From Acidimicrobiaceae bacterium (GTDB lineage: Bacteria; Actinomycetota; Acidimicrobiia; Acidimicrobiales; UBA8592), in the NCBI GenBank assembly GCA_002715405.1, contig PAZD01000040.1, positions 18,885-29,851 of the forward strand: a stretch of DNA of 10,967 nt, given 5' to 3'. A program made the translations under genes and the position numbers. The notes under the pieces were generated by a model. That model made no database searches, was not told where the DNA came from, and worked only from the letters and a program-made list of their open reading frames with translations. Positions 5,932 to 10,967 of the stretch are shown in pieces. How positions within the stretch are numbered: position 1 is the stretch's first letter; each line of letters opens with the position of its first letter.

Positions 5932-5954
5932 AAAGATCAGGTTAACTTTTCCTC

Positions 5955-5962
5955 AAATTTGA
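5955..5962 (+). promoter_or_regulatory. AAATTTGA element for the membrane-protein gene
   Basis: The plus strand reads AAATTTGAAA, 40 bases before the ATG at 6003. It is part of the perfect 10-base palindrome TCAAATTTGA (5953-5962), so it could be read on either strand. Confidence 0.5.
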
Positions 5963-6002
5963 AATCTCCTTTCTCAATTCCTCAAAAAAAGGTACGTTGG
6001 TA

Positions 6003-6494
6003 ATGAAGTTTCTTTCCTCTCTCCTGTTCCTGACATTTGTTGGTTCTGCTGAAGCATTTGCTGTTGTTCCTGTACTGGCTGGGCTCGCGACAAAGGCATG
6101 GGGAGGGGCTCTCGCGATCAAAGCATATGGCACGATCTGCTGGATGGTGGCAAAACCTTTCGTGATCGCTACACTTGTCAAGACGACATGGCTCACAGGT
6201 GTATCTGTCATGGAATGGGGCGCGGGTTACATGTACGCAACTAACTGCATCGGTTCAGGTTTCTCAGGTTGGTGGTCACACATCTGGTCAATCGGTTCAC
6301 CAGCATGCGTCTCGCTACTAACGACACATGTCGCTCTTATGGGGGTCTTCCTCGCATCAATCCTCTGTACCATCGGAGGCTGGATCCTCTGGGCAAGCAA
6401 CAAAATCAAAGAAGATCCCACCTCGAAAATCGCTCTCGAGGAATTCGAAAAATGGAAAAAAGAAAATGGTAGGGATGTCACATTCCATCATTAA
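6003..6494 (+). CDS. Membrane protein with signal peptide, 163 residues
   Basis: I chose the ATG at 6003 because it begins a clear signal peptide, MKFLSSLLFLTFVGSAEA, with an AxA cleavage pattern after residue 18; the frame also contains a TTG two codons upstream. The mature part is hydrophobic and rich in G, A and W: segments at about 20-40 and 43-63, a cysteine/glycine loop (NCIGSGFSGWWSHIW, 81-95), and a strong membrane segment at about 103-131 ending GGWILW. The last 30 residues are charged and helical (KIALEEFEKWKKENG) and should face the other side of the membrane. Cysteines lie at 46, 82, 102 and 122. It may be a virion-membrane or secretory-pathway protein; no family is recognised. 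It shares a divergent promoter gap with the DUF5710 gene and has an A/C-only 3' tract. Confidence 0.8.
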   Translation: MKFLSSLLFLTFVGSAEAFAVVPVLAGLATKAWGGALAIKAYGTICWMVAKPFVIATLVKTTWLTGVSVMEWGAGYMYATNCIGSGFSGWWSHIWSIGSPACVSLLTTHVALMGVFLASILCTIGGWILWASNKIKEDPTSKIALEEFEKWKKENGRDVTFHH

Positions 6495-6496
6495 AA

Positions 6497-6533
6497 CAAA
6501 ACAAAAAACAAAAACAAAAACAAAAACAAAAAA
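6497..6533 (+). repeat. CAAAAA microsatellite in the 3' flank of 6003-6494
   Basis: From two bases after the stop codon the sense strand consists only of A and C, with four exact CAAAAA units at 6509-6532. The same hexamer is found as a coding repeat at 8535-8582. The tract resembles the A-rich 3' flanks of three neighbouring genes. Confidence 0.8.
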
Positions 6534-6582
6534 AGAAAAGAAAGGTAAGCTTTTTTTTTCCATACCCTCGTTCATCCAAATG

Positions 6583-6930
6583 TTAACATCCCTCATGACG
6601 CCACTCTTTTTCCGATTGTGATTTATCAGGGTAAAATAGACTATGGGCCAACTCGGGGTGTTTACTCTTTATCCAAACATCATAATTATTAAAGTTAAGA
6701 CATCCCCAATATCCGTTGCGGTGTGCAATGATACAATCAGTCCAACCTTCGTTGTATGTCTTTTCAAAATAAGAAGTTTCGTTTCTCTTTTCAGCTCTTT
6801 CAAATCCAGATTTAATTCCCTCTTTATGAAATCTACTCATTCGATCCCGTATATCATCTGTAATCCAGGGGTTCGTTTCCTGTAACACCTGAGTATTAAC
6901 AATGCTTTTAACAGGACTAGTATCCTCCAT
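6583..6930 (-). CDS. Unrecognised small protein, 115 residues
   Basis: I do not recognise this protein. It starts at an ATG with AAATTTGA 37 bases upstream, and ends 88 bases from the stop of the converging membrane-protein gene. The sequence is soluble and looks like a compact globular domain: a helix DDIRDRMSRFHKEGIKSGFE (25-44), then TYNEGWTDCIIAHRNGYWG (58-76) rich in W, Y and G, and CLNFNNYDVWIKSKHPELAH (77-96). Cysteines are at 66, 77 and 115. The GxxxG-like spacing in HKEGIKSGFERA hints at a packed helix, but this assigns no function. The opposite-strand frame here (6643-6885) has no upstream element and looks like a shadow. Confidence 0.7.
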   Translation of the reverse strand: MEDTSPVKSIVNTQVLQETNPWITDDIRDRMSRFHKEGIKSGFERAEKRNETSYFEKTYNEGWTDCIIAHRNGYWGCLNFNNYDVWIKSKHPELAHSLFYPDKSQSEKEWRHEGC

Positions 6931-6967
6931 TATCTTAGTTACTTTATCTAATTTTTACTAGACACAA

Positions 6968-6975
6968 TCAAATTT
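6968..6975 (-). promoter_or_regulatory. AAATTTGA element for the 6583-6930 gene
   Basis: The minus strand reads AAATTTGA, ending 37 bases before the ATG at 6930 and preceded by a long A run. It lies in a 199-base divergent AT-rich gap (6931-7129). Confidence 0.5.
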
Positions 6976-7077
6976 TTTTTTTTTTATAACTCGAATTGTA
7001 ATATCTCATTTATAAATCAAAAATAATAGAATTTTCTATGATATGTGTAAATATTAGGATTTGTTATTATTATCTCT

Positions 7078-7085
7078 AAATTTGA
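7078..7085 (+). promoter_or_regulatory. AAATTTGA element for the 7130-7789 gene
   Basis: The plus strand reads AAATTTGAATT, ending 44 bases before the ATG at 7130. It is followed by an almost pure A/T stretch. Confidence 0.5.
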
Positions 7086-7129
7086 ATTACAAAATTCACT
7101 CAATTTTAAATTATTAAAATTATTAAATT

Positions 7130-7789
7130 ATGAAGATGTGTCACTCAGGACAATGCGGTTTGTGTGAAGAATGCTGTCGCTCGACGATCGGAATTCAGTT
7201 TCCATTAGATTATAAGGTCGTAAGATCAAGTAAGCCTTTGTTCCGGGCTTCTCCAGGTAATTCAAGACTTGATCAAGAAATTAAATGGGTAAAACAAAAA
7301 ATAAAAGAAGAAAACGAAGATCACCAAAGGAAAATGAATGAAATCAAAATGAACTCACTCCGTGCTTTCGTCAATTCAGGTAGAGGTAGGGCACCCTCCT
7401 CACCAGATAAAGTCTGGAGCCGAAAATCGGGGTTCGCTATCAGGGGGGACGGAAAAAGAAAAGAAGATATGGATCCAAGACAATACGATCGCTTGAGGAA
7501 AGATCTTGATAACTACTGGGTAAAGTTATCAATGAAAAAAATCATACCACCCAAAATCACTCTTAAAGAAAAAAAATACAATGCAATCACACTTCCATCC
7601 TATGCAAACGTAAATATAGGAGATGAATATACCCTTATCAAAGGAATCCATGGTTGTGTATGTGATAATAAACATTGCTTTGATATGTACTATATCGCAG
7701 AGGAAATAGAACATACCTTCAATTATACGAAAGTTCCAATGTACACAAAAAATAAAGACCATGAACTCTGTATCTTGTGTCTACTCTAA
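7130..7789 (+). CDS. Unrecognised Cys-rich protein, 219 residues
   Basis: No family is recognised. The N-terminus is a dense cysteine cluster, MCHSGQCGLCEECC (3-16), with C4, H5, C9, C12, C15 and C16. Further cysteines lie in HGCVCDNKHCF (174-184) and at the end in LCILCLL (213-219). This arrangement could bind one or two metal ions, with the termini brought together. In between are a charged helix (about 48-78), an RGR segment (NSGRGRAPSSPDKVWSRKSG, 82-101) and a tyrosine-containing region (QYDRLRKDLDNYWVKLSMKK, 118-137). A second ATG is two codons downstream of the first. The gene is AT-rich with an AAATTTGA element 44 bases upstream. It is followed 44 bases later by another Cys-containing gene on the same strand. 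Confidence 0.75.
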   Translation: MKMCHSGQCGLCEECCRSTIGIQFPLDYKVVRSSKPLFRASPGNSRLDQEIKWVKQKIKEENEDHQRKMNEIKMNSLRAFVNSGRGRAPSSPDKVWSRKSGFAIRGDGKRKEDMDPRQYDRLRKDLDNYWVKLSMKKIIPPKITLKEKKYNAITLPSYANVNIGDEYTLIKGIHGCVCDNKHCFDMYYIAEEIEHTFNYTKVPMYTKNKDHELCILCLL

Positions 7790-7833
7790 ATAAAAAAACG
7801 ATTTAAACATTTTTTTTTATAGCTATTCAAATC

Positions 7834-8694
7834 ATGTTAAGTTTAACCAAAAGATGTGAAACTTTCACAAAAGAAAATACATTTCTATTCAATAAACATA
7901 TTGATAATCAAAATGAAATCAATAATATTATCTTCCTAAAAGATAAAAATATAAATCGTGTTTTTCACTTCCCCATATGTGATCACTACGAAAATAATGT
8001 CACATTTGAATTAGAAAATAATACCATCACAATATGCGGATGTCTTGATTGTGTTTCGAAAAGAAATTTTACATGGGGTTCCTCATCAATACCAGATGGT
8101 ACTTGTCTTGATTTTAAAGAACATGAAAATACAATTAATGGAAAATTCCCCTGTAATGGCGCGGTTGATGGTAGGGAACTAACTAATGAAGAATTAATCG
8201 TTCGTACCCTCAATCGCATTGAATGGCAATATATTCAAAAAAACAATTTTACCCCAAATACTTGGCTTCTTAAAGATATATCTTCTCTCAAAGAAAAACT
8301 ACCAGAAAGATGTTATCCGATTCTTAAAAATATTATCGGTGAAAAAAACTTCAATTCTTCCAATCATAAAGATGATCATTATATTATCAATTATAATGAT
8401 ATTGACCTCTTTAACGAATTAGCTCAGGTTTCTGTTAATGGTATACTACCTCCTCATATTAATCAAGAATCATCGTGCCTTTTCACCAACTGGGAAAGAA
8501 ATAAAATTAAAGGGGCTCAACTTAATTATCAAATCAAAAACAAAAACAAAAACAAAAACAAAAACAAAAACAAAAACAAAAAAGAATTAGCATGTTACAA
8601 AGCAATGAATATTATCGAAACAATTCAAAATGATATCAGTAAACATAATTATATACAACTATGTCAAATTATCCAAAGTATCAATGATCTATAA
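7834..8694 (+). CDS. Unrecognised protein with a CGCLDC motif and Lys-Asn repeat
   Basis: This 286-residue protein is not recognised. Its N-terminal half holds FHFPICDHYENNVTFELENN (44-63) and TITICGCLDCV (64-74), with cysteines at 49, 68, 70, 73, 91 and 107, a possible metal site. The middle is helical (about 115-172: NEELIVRTLNRIEWQYIQKN, then LKEKLPERCYPILKNIIG). Residues 235-249 are an alternating Lys-Asn run encoded by a CAAAAA microsatellite. A C-terminal helix follows (ELACYKAMNIIETIQNDISK, 251-270). The gene is AT-rich, has no AAATTTGA, and starts 15 bases after a run of nine T (7810-7818). The Lys-Asn stretch is probably a flexible linker whose length varies between isolates. Confidence 0.75.
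   Translation: MLSLTKRCETFTKENTFLFNKHIDNQNEINNIIFLKDKNINRVFHFPICDHYENNVTFELENNTITICGCLDCVSKRNFTWGSSSIPDGTCLDFKEHENTINGKFPCNGAVDGRELTNEELIVRTLNRIEWQYIQKNNFTPNTWLLKDISSLKEKLPERCYPILKNIIGEKNFNSSNHKDDHYIINYNDIDLFNELAQVSVNGILPPHINQESSCLFTNWERNKIKGAQLNYQIKNKNKNKNKNKNKNKKELACYKAMNIIETIQNDISKHNYIQLCQIIQSINDL
8535..8582 (+). repeat. CAAAAA microsatellite, eight units, in frame
   Basis: Eight exact CAAAAA units encode the alternating Lys-Asn run of the 7834-8694 protein. The unit length is two codons, so expansion and contraction do not break the frame. The same hexamer is non-coding at 6509-6532. Confidence 0.95.
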
Positions 8695-8735
8695 TTCATG
8701 TTCAATCTATCGTTTTTTTTTATTCCATTCCTATA

Positions 8736-9218
8736 ATGAATAATGATGATCAATTACTTAACTCTCTCATGATAGCATTTGTAGGTCAAATGGACTCCGC
8801 AATGAAAATTGCGAATAAAGTTTCAGAACATAGCAATGAAAATGAACTCTCGCCAGATTCACTTATCGCTGGTCTCGTCTATCGTTTAATGGTTCCCATG
8901 TCAAATGAAGAAATAAAACAATCATTAGAAATCGCCAATGATATCGTTAATAAAGAAACTTCAGAAGAAGAAAATTCAGAAGAAGAAAATTTAGAAGATG
9001 ATGTTATCGATCATGATTTCAATCAAACGATCCATAATTCGTCATATCAAGACCATAGTACTCGTGTTTTAAAAAGAAATAATTGTACATGTCCATTATG
9101 TATAAAAGTTAGAGAATGTTTTGATAATTTTAAACAACATGAAACAAATGATAAATTAGCTCTAATGTTCAAAGATGCTATCCAAAACGCTTGCGATCGT
9201 CATAATATCACTTTCTAG
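8736..9218 (+). CDS. Small acidic protein with C-terminal CxCxxC segment
   Basis: This 160-residue protein has three parts. Residues 1-73 are helical (LMIAFVGQMDSAMKIANKVS, then SLIAGLVYRLMVPMSNEEIK). Residues 75-95 are an acidic linker with a SEEEN repeat. The C-terminal 45 residues (116-160) begin NCTCPLCIKVRECFDNF, with C117, C119, C122 and C128, and end LALMFKDAIQNACDRHNI with C153 and H156. The combination of a CxCxxC knuckle, an NF...ND.LA...FK..I..AC..H pattern and the N-terminal LIAGLVYRLM segment recalls a conserved unnamed protein in other giant viruses. I state this from memory only. It may bind zinc. The stop codon lies inside the 3' end of the converging ATP-grasp gene (11-base overlap). 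There is no AAATTTGA; a run of nine T (8713-8721) ends 14 bases before the ATG. Confidence 0.75.
   Translation: MNNDDQLLNSLMIAFVGQMDSAMKIANKVSEHSNENELSPDSLIAGLVYRLMVPMSNEEIKQSLEIANDIVNKETSEEENSEEENLEDDVIDHDFNQTIHNSSYQDHSTRVLKRNNCTCPLCIKVRECFDNFKQHETNDKLALMFKDAIQNACDRHNITF
8960..8989 (+). repeat. Two 15-base units encoding the acidic linker
   Basis: TTCAGAAGAAGAAAA occurs twice in tandem (8960-8974 and 8975-8989) and encodes the two Ser-Glu-Glu-Glu-Asn units. A diverged, shortened third copy follows directly. Confidence 0.8.
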
Positions 9219-10251
9219 GATATAACTCTTTCGCCTTTTTTATATATACATCAGACATTACATCCAATATAGGATACTTCACATTAGAATAATTCGTATA
9301 CGTTCCAGCTATATCAGACTCTATCTCATTCACAAAATAATTAATCGGTGTATGCCGACGATTATCTTTACAACATGTAAAATCTATTCTCACCATCGCT
9401 GGTAATACCCTCTTACGATTAAATGATATCTTTGGTAATATCTTTATTACATTCTTACCAATCTCCTCACATTTTAATAATACTTTTTTATCGATCACTT
9501 CTTTTACCTCATATTCTTGATCAGGTGATGTTGCTCCGGGTGTATTCACAGCATAGGAAAATTTTCCATCGATCCAATACGTCTTTATCTCACCATATTT
9601 CATAAATCCATCAATCTTTTCCTGAACTATATATTCCTTAAACATCGCATTGTTCTCAACAAAATATCCCATCAATATATCTCTATCTTTTTTACATTCG
9701 CTCAATATAAACTTACCAACTCCGATCGCAATAGTCCCACCAATCGGCTTTATAATAAACTTACTCCATCCTCTATCTCCTACCTTTTTAATTAATGTCG
9801 TAATATTAATATCACCAGTAATAAATATACTTGGTGTTACCGGGATATCATTCTTACGGAAATGTTCCAAATATTTCCTCTTATCCCATATAAAACTTAA
9901 AAAATCATACGAAGGGAATATCCTATTTGCCTTTTTATAATATATATCATCTAATTTCTTATATCCATCCTCACCAGAGAACTTTTTTATATATGGATCG
10001 TTATTGACCGCATTGATTAAATCATATCCAACCGCATAATTAATATCATTTTTTTGTAATCGCTTATCAGATAATTCATTCGGCATTATCACATCAACAT
10101 CCACATTCGGATATTTATCTCTCATCGTATATGCTAACGCAGCATCCGTATGGACTGATCCATAATAATAATGCTTCTTAGCGACTTTATCATTTATCTC
10201 TTTATCTAATGATATTTCATCAGTCTTACCTGTTATAATTCCTATTCTCAT
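9208..10251 (-). CDS. ATP-grasp carboxylate-amine ligase-like protein
   Basis: This 347-residue protein shows the order expected of ATP-grasp ligases of the RimK / glutathione-synthetase type. A Rossmann-like start MRIGIITG and a pre-ATP domain with VIMPNELSDKR are followed by the clamp strand FIIKPIGGTIAIGVGKF (165-181) with lysine K168 and a glycine-rich loop. Next come VQEKIDG (209-215), GEIKTYWIDGKFSYAVNTPG (220-239) and the metal/phosphate residues in MVRIDFTCC (R288, D290) and FVNEIESDIAGTYTN (N308, E309, E311). The family couples ATP hydrolysis to joining a carboxylate with an amine or thiol through an acylphosphate. The key residues appear present, so it is probably active. The substrate cannot be read from sequence; peptide tailing, a glutathione-like dipeptide and amino-acid ligation are all possible. 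The gene is AT-rich with no AAATTTGA upstream, and overlaps the converging gene by 11 bases. Confidence 0.85.
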   Translation of the reverse strand: MRIGIITGKTDEISLDKEINDKVAKKHYYYGSVHTDAALAYTMRDKYPNVDVDVIMPNELSDKRLQKNDINYAVGYDLINAVNNDPYIKKFSGEDGYKKLDDIYYKKANRIFPSYDFLSFIWDKRKYLEHFRKNDIPVTPSIFITGDINITTLIKKVGDRGWSKFIIKPIGGTIAIGVGKFILSECKKDRDILMGYFVENNAMFKEYIVQEKIDGFMKYGEIKTYWIDGKFSYAVNTPGATSPDQEYEVKEVIDKKVLLKCEEIGKNVIKILPKISFNRKRVLPAMVRIDFTCCKDNRRHTPINYFVNEIESDIAGTYTNYSNVKYPILDVMSDVYIKKAKELYPRK

Positions 10252-10269
10252 ATACTATAACAAATATAT

Positions 10270-10338
10270 TTATTTACGCTTTCGTCCTTTCTTCTTCTTT
10301 TCCTCTTTCTTGTTCTGCGAATAGCTATAAATTATCAT
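10270..10338 (-). CDS. Possible 22-residue basic mini-ORF overlapping the previous stop
   Basis: The ATG at 10336-10338 overlaps the TGA of the 10335-10574 gene (ATGA on the minus strand), and the frame ends at 10270. It encodes about ten mixed residues and then an almost purely basic run ending KKKKGRKRK. This could be a termination-reinitiation product, the remnant of a C-terminal extension lost by frameshift, or chance. It is too short to support alone. Confidence 0.2.
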   Translation of the reverse strand: MIIYSYSQNKKEEKKKKGRKRK

Positions 10339-10574
10339 AAATCATTCCCGATACGTCCAGTATATTTATTATAAAAAAAAATCTCGGTTCTCGTCGCAGC
10401 TTCACAACCCTCGACATTACCATTTAAAAGTTGTTTCGCTTTTCTCATAGATTCATTCGCCAACCAATACTGACCACTATTATTCCATATCCTAGCTTCC
10501 TTCAGTAATCTCTCGTAAATTAAATTGTATCCTGCCTCTATTTCTAATAAATGTTTCTCTCTTTTATATCCCAT
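10335..10574 (-). CDS. Small helical protein, 79 residues, unrecognised
   Basis: This is a short ATG-started frame predicted to be mostly helical: KREKHLLEIEAGYNLIYERL (4-23), KEARIWNNSGQYWLANESMR (25-44) and KAKQLLNGN. The heptad-like pattern of I, L and Y in the first helix followed by a second amphipathic helix would suit a helical hairpin. A single cysteine lies at 57. Near the C-terminus the codons run through nine consecutive T (EIFFYN), a frameshift-prone site. There is no recognisable family and no AAATTTGA; the upstream gap is only 33 bases. It is probably a real small gene. Confidence 0.5.
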   Translation of the reverse strand: MGYKREKHLLEIEAGYNLIYERLLKEARIWNNSGQYWLANESMRKAKQLLNGNVEGCEAATRTEIFFYNKYTGRIGNDL

Positions 10575-10607
10575 AATTATACATCCTCTTATTCTCTAAT
10601 CTTTAAA

Positions 10608-10799
10608 TTAAATTTTATTATCATAGTATTTTTCATTTAAATCTATATATGAAATGATTAGTTCTTCTATTCCATACTTATAACAAGAATGCCCTCCGTT
10701 CCCATTTATTAATAAAAAAATATCAACCAAATATCTTGTCAAATTTACTATTAAACAGAACCTCTCATTGTTGTATCCTCTATTGGGATAGGGGTCCAT
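10608..10799 (-). CDS. Possible small ORF, 63 residues, one hydrophobic segment
   Basis: The frame runs from an ATG at 10797-10799 to a TAA at 10608. Residues 14-33 (FCLIVNLTRYLVDIFLLING) are hydrophobic enough for one membrane pass, and the rest is tyrosine rich. Its first 49 bases overlap the end of another minus-strand frame that enters from the right edge (10751-10967). Either the two genes overlap, or a frameshift has split one membrane protein. An AAATTTGA octamer lies inside it at 10739-10746 on the minus strand. Confidence 0.35.
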   Translation of the reverse strand: MDPYPNRGYNNERFCLIVNLTRYLVDIFLLINGNGGHSCYKYGIEELIISYIDLNEKYYDNKI

Positions 10800-10967
10800 G
10801 TATCTAGTTCTTTATTGACAATTACAATGACTAAGATAACCATATTCACAATAAACCATATTAAAATTATATTTATGAGAATGGATAGAAATTCTTGATG
10901 ATCATTGTATAGATAACTACTAATAAGAGTTAGAATATTAAAACCTCCACACCCTCCTCTGCTTGTA
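10751..10967 (-). CDS. C-terminal end of a membrane protein, cut by right edge
   Basis: An open frame enters on the minus strand at 10966 and stops at 10751, giving 71 residues without a visible start. It begins with a glycine-rich stretch (SRGGCGGFN), then a polar part, and then a strong hydrophobic segment from FLSILINIIL to VILVIVIVN (about residues 26-51) that should be a transmembrane helix. A 20-residue tail (KELDTWTPIPIEDTTMRGSV) follows. The pattern is that of a tail-anchored or C-terminally anchored protein. The family is unknown because most of it lies outside. Confidence 0.5.
   Translation of the reverse strand, partial: TSRGGCGGFNILTLISSYLYNDHQEFLSILINIILIWFIVNMVILVIVIVNKELDTWTPIPIEDTTMRGSV

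Noticed and set aside
6643..6885. 80-residue plus-strand frame opposite 6583-6930
   Set aside because: It has no upstream octamer and a hydrophobic, irregular composition. The minus frame has ATG, octamer and a globular-looking sequence.
1..10967. tRNA genes, CRISPR arrays, insertion sequences, introns
   Set aside because: I saw no cloverleaf-like GGTTCGA arms, no spaced direct repeats, no transposase motifs, and no need for splicing to keep the frames open.

Overview
The window looks like part of a large eukaryote-infecting DNA virus genome (Nucleocytoviricota, a 'giant virus'). Genes are densely packed and intron-free, and lie on both strands with AT-rich gaps of about 30-230 bases. There are no Shine-Dalgarno sites. 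The recognisable products are typical of these viruses: a protein kinase, an HMG-box protein, lysine-rich and AT-hook proteins, a DUF5710 protein and an ATP-grasp ligase. I cannot name the family or genus from the sequence. A fragment of an infected host or an integrated copy is less likely but not excluded.

Layout. Positions 1-3256 carry five minus-strand genes: the N-terminal part of a protein kinase (1-663), an HMG-box protein (719-1117), a small very basic Cys-containing protein (1189-1497), and two tandem paralogues (1542-2108 and 2234-3256). The paralogues share a Cys/His module and a short C-terminal helix. One adds an AT-hook, the other a histone-H1-like lysine/proline repeat and a long acidic tail. 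Positions 3257-6494 hold an unrecognised acidic protein (3448-4467, +), a coiled-coil protein ending in a DUF5710 domain (4695-5873, -) and a signal-peptide membrane protein (6003-6494, +). Positions 6583-10967 are AT-rich and carry mostly orphan genes: 6583-6930 (-), three plus-strand Cys-containing proteins (7130-7789, 7834-8694, 8736-9218), an ATP-grasp ligase (9208-10251, -), small minus-strand ORFs, and the C-terminal end of a membrane protein running in from the right edge.

Regulation seen in the sequence. The octamer AAATTTGA lies 26-83 bases upstream of nine start codons, always pointing at the gene. It resembles, but is not identical to, the AAAATTGA early promoter of mimiviruses. 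Four GC-richer genes (2234-3256, 3448-4467, 4695-5873, 6003-6494) are followed on their sense strand by A-rich tracts interrupted by single C bases. Three of these carry the shared string GAAAGACAAAAAAAA, and a stem-loop sits between the convergent pair at 4467/4695.

How the genes may work together (inference): four adjacent genes encode candidate DNA-binding or chromatin-like proteins and could form a viral genome-packaging or nucleoid module. The downstream kinase could modify them. The right half offers no clear pathway. No gap between genes exceeds 300 bases, and I saw no tRNA, rRNA, CRISPR array or transposon.
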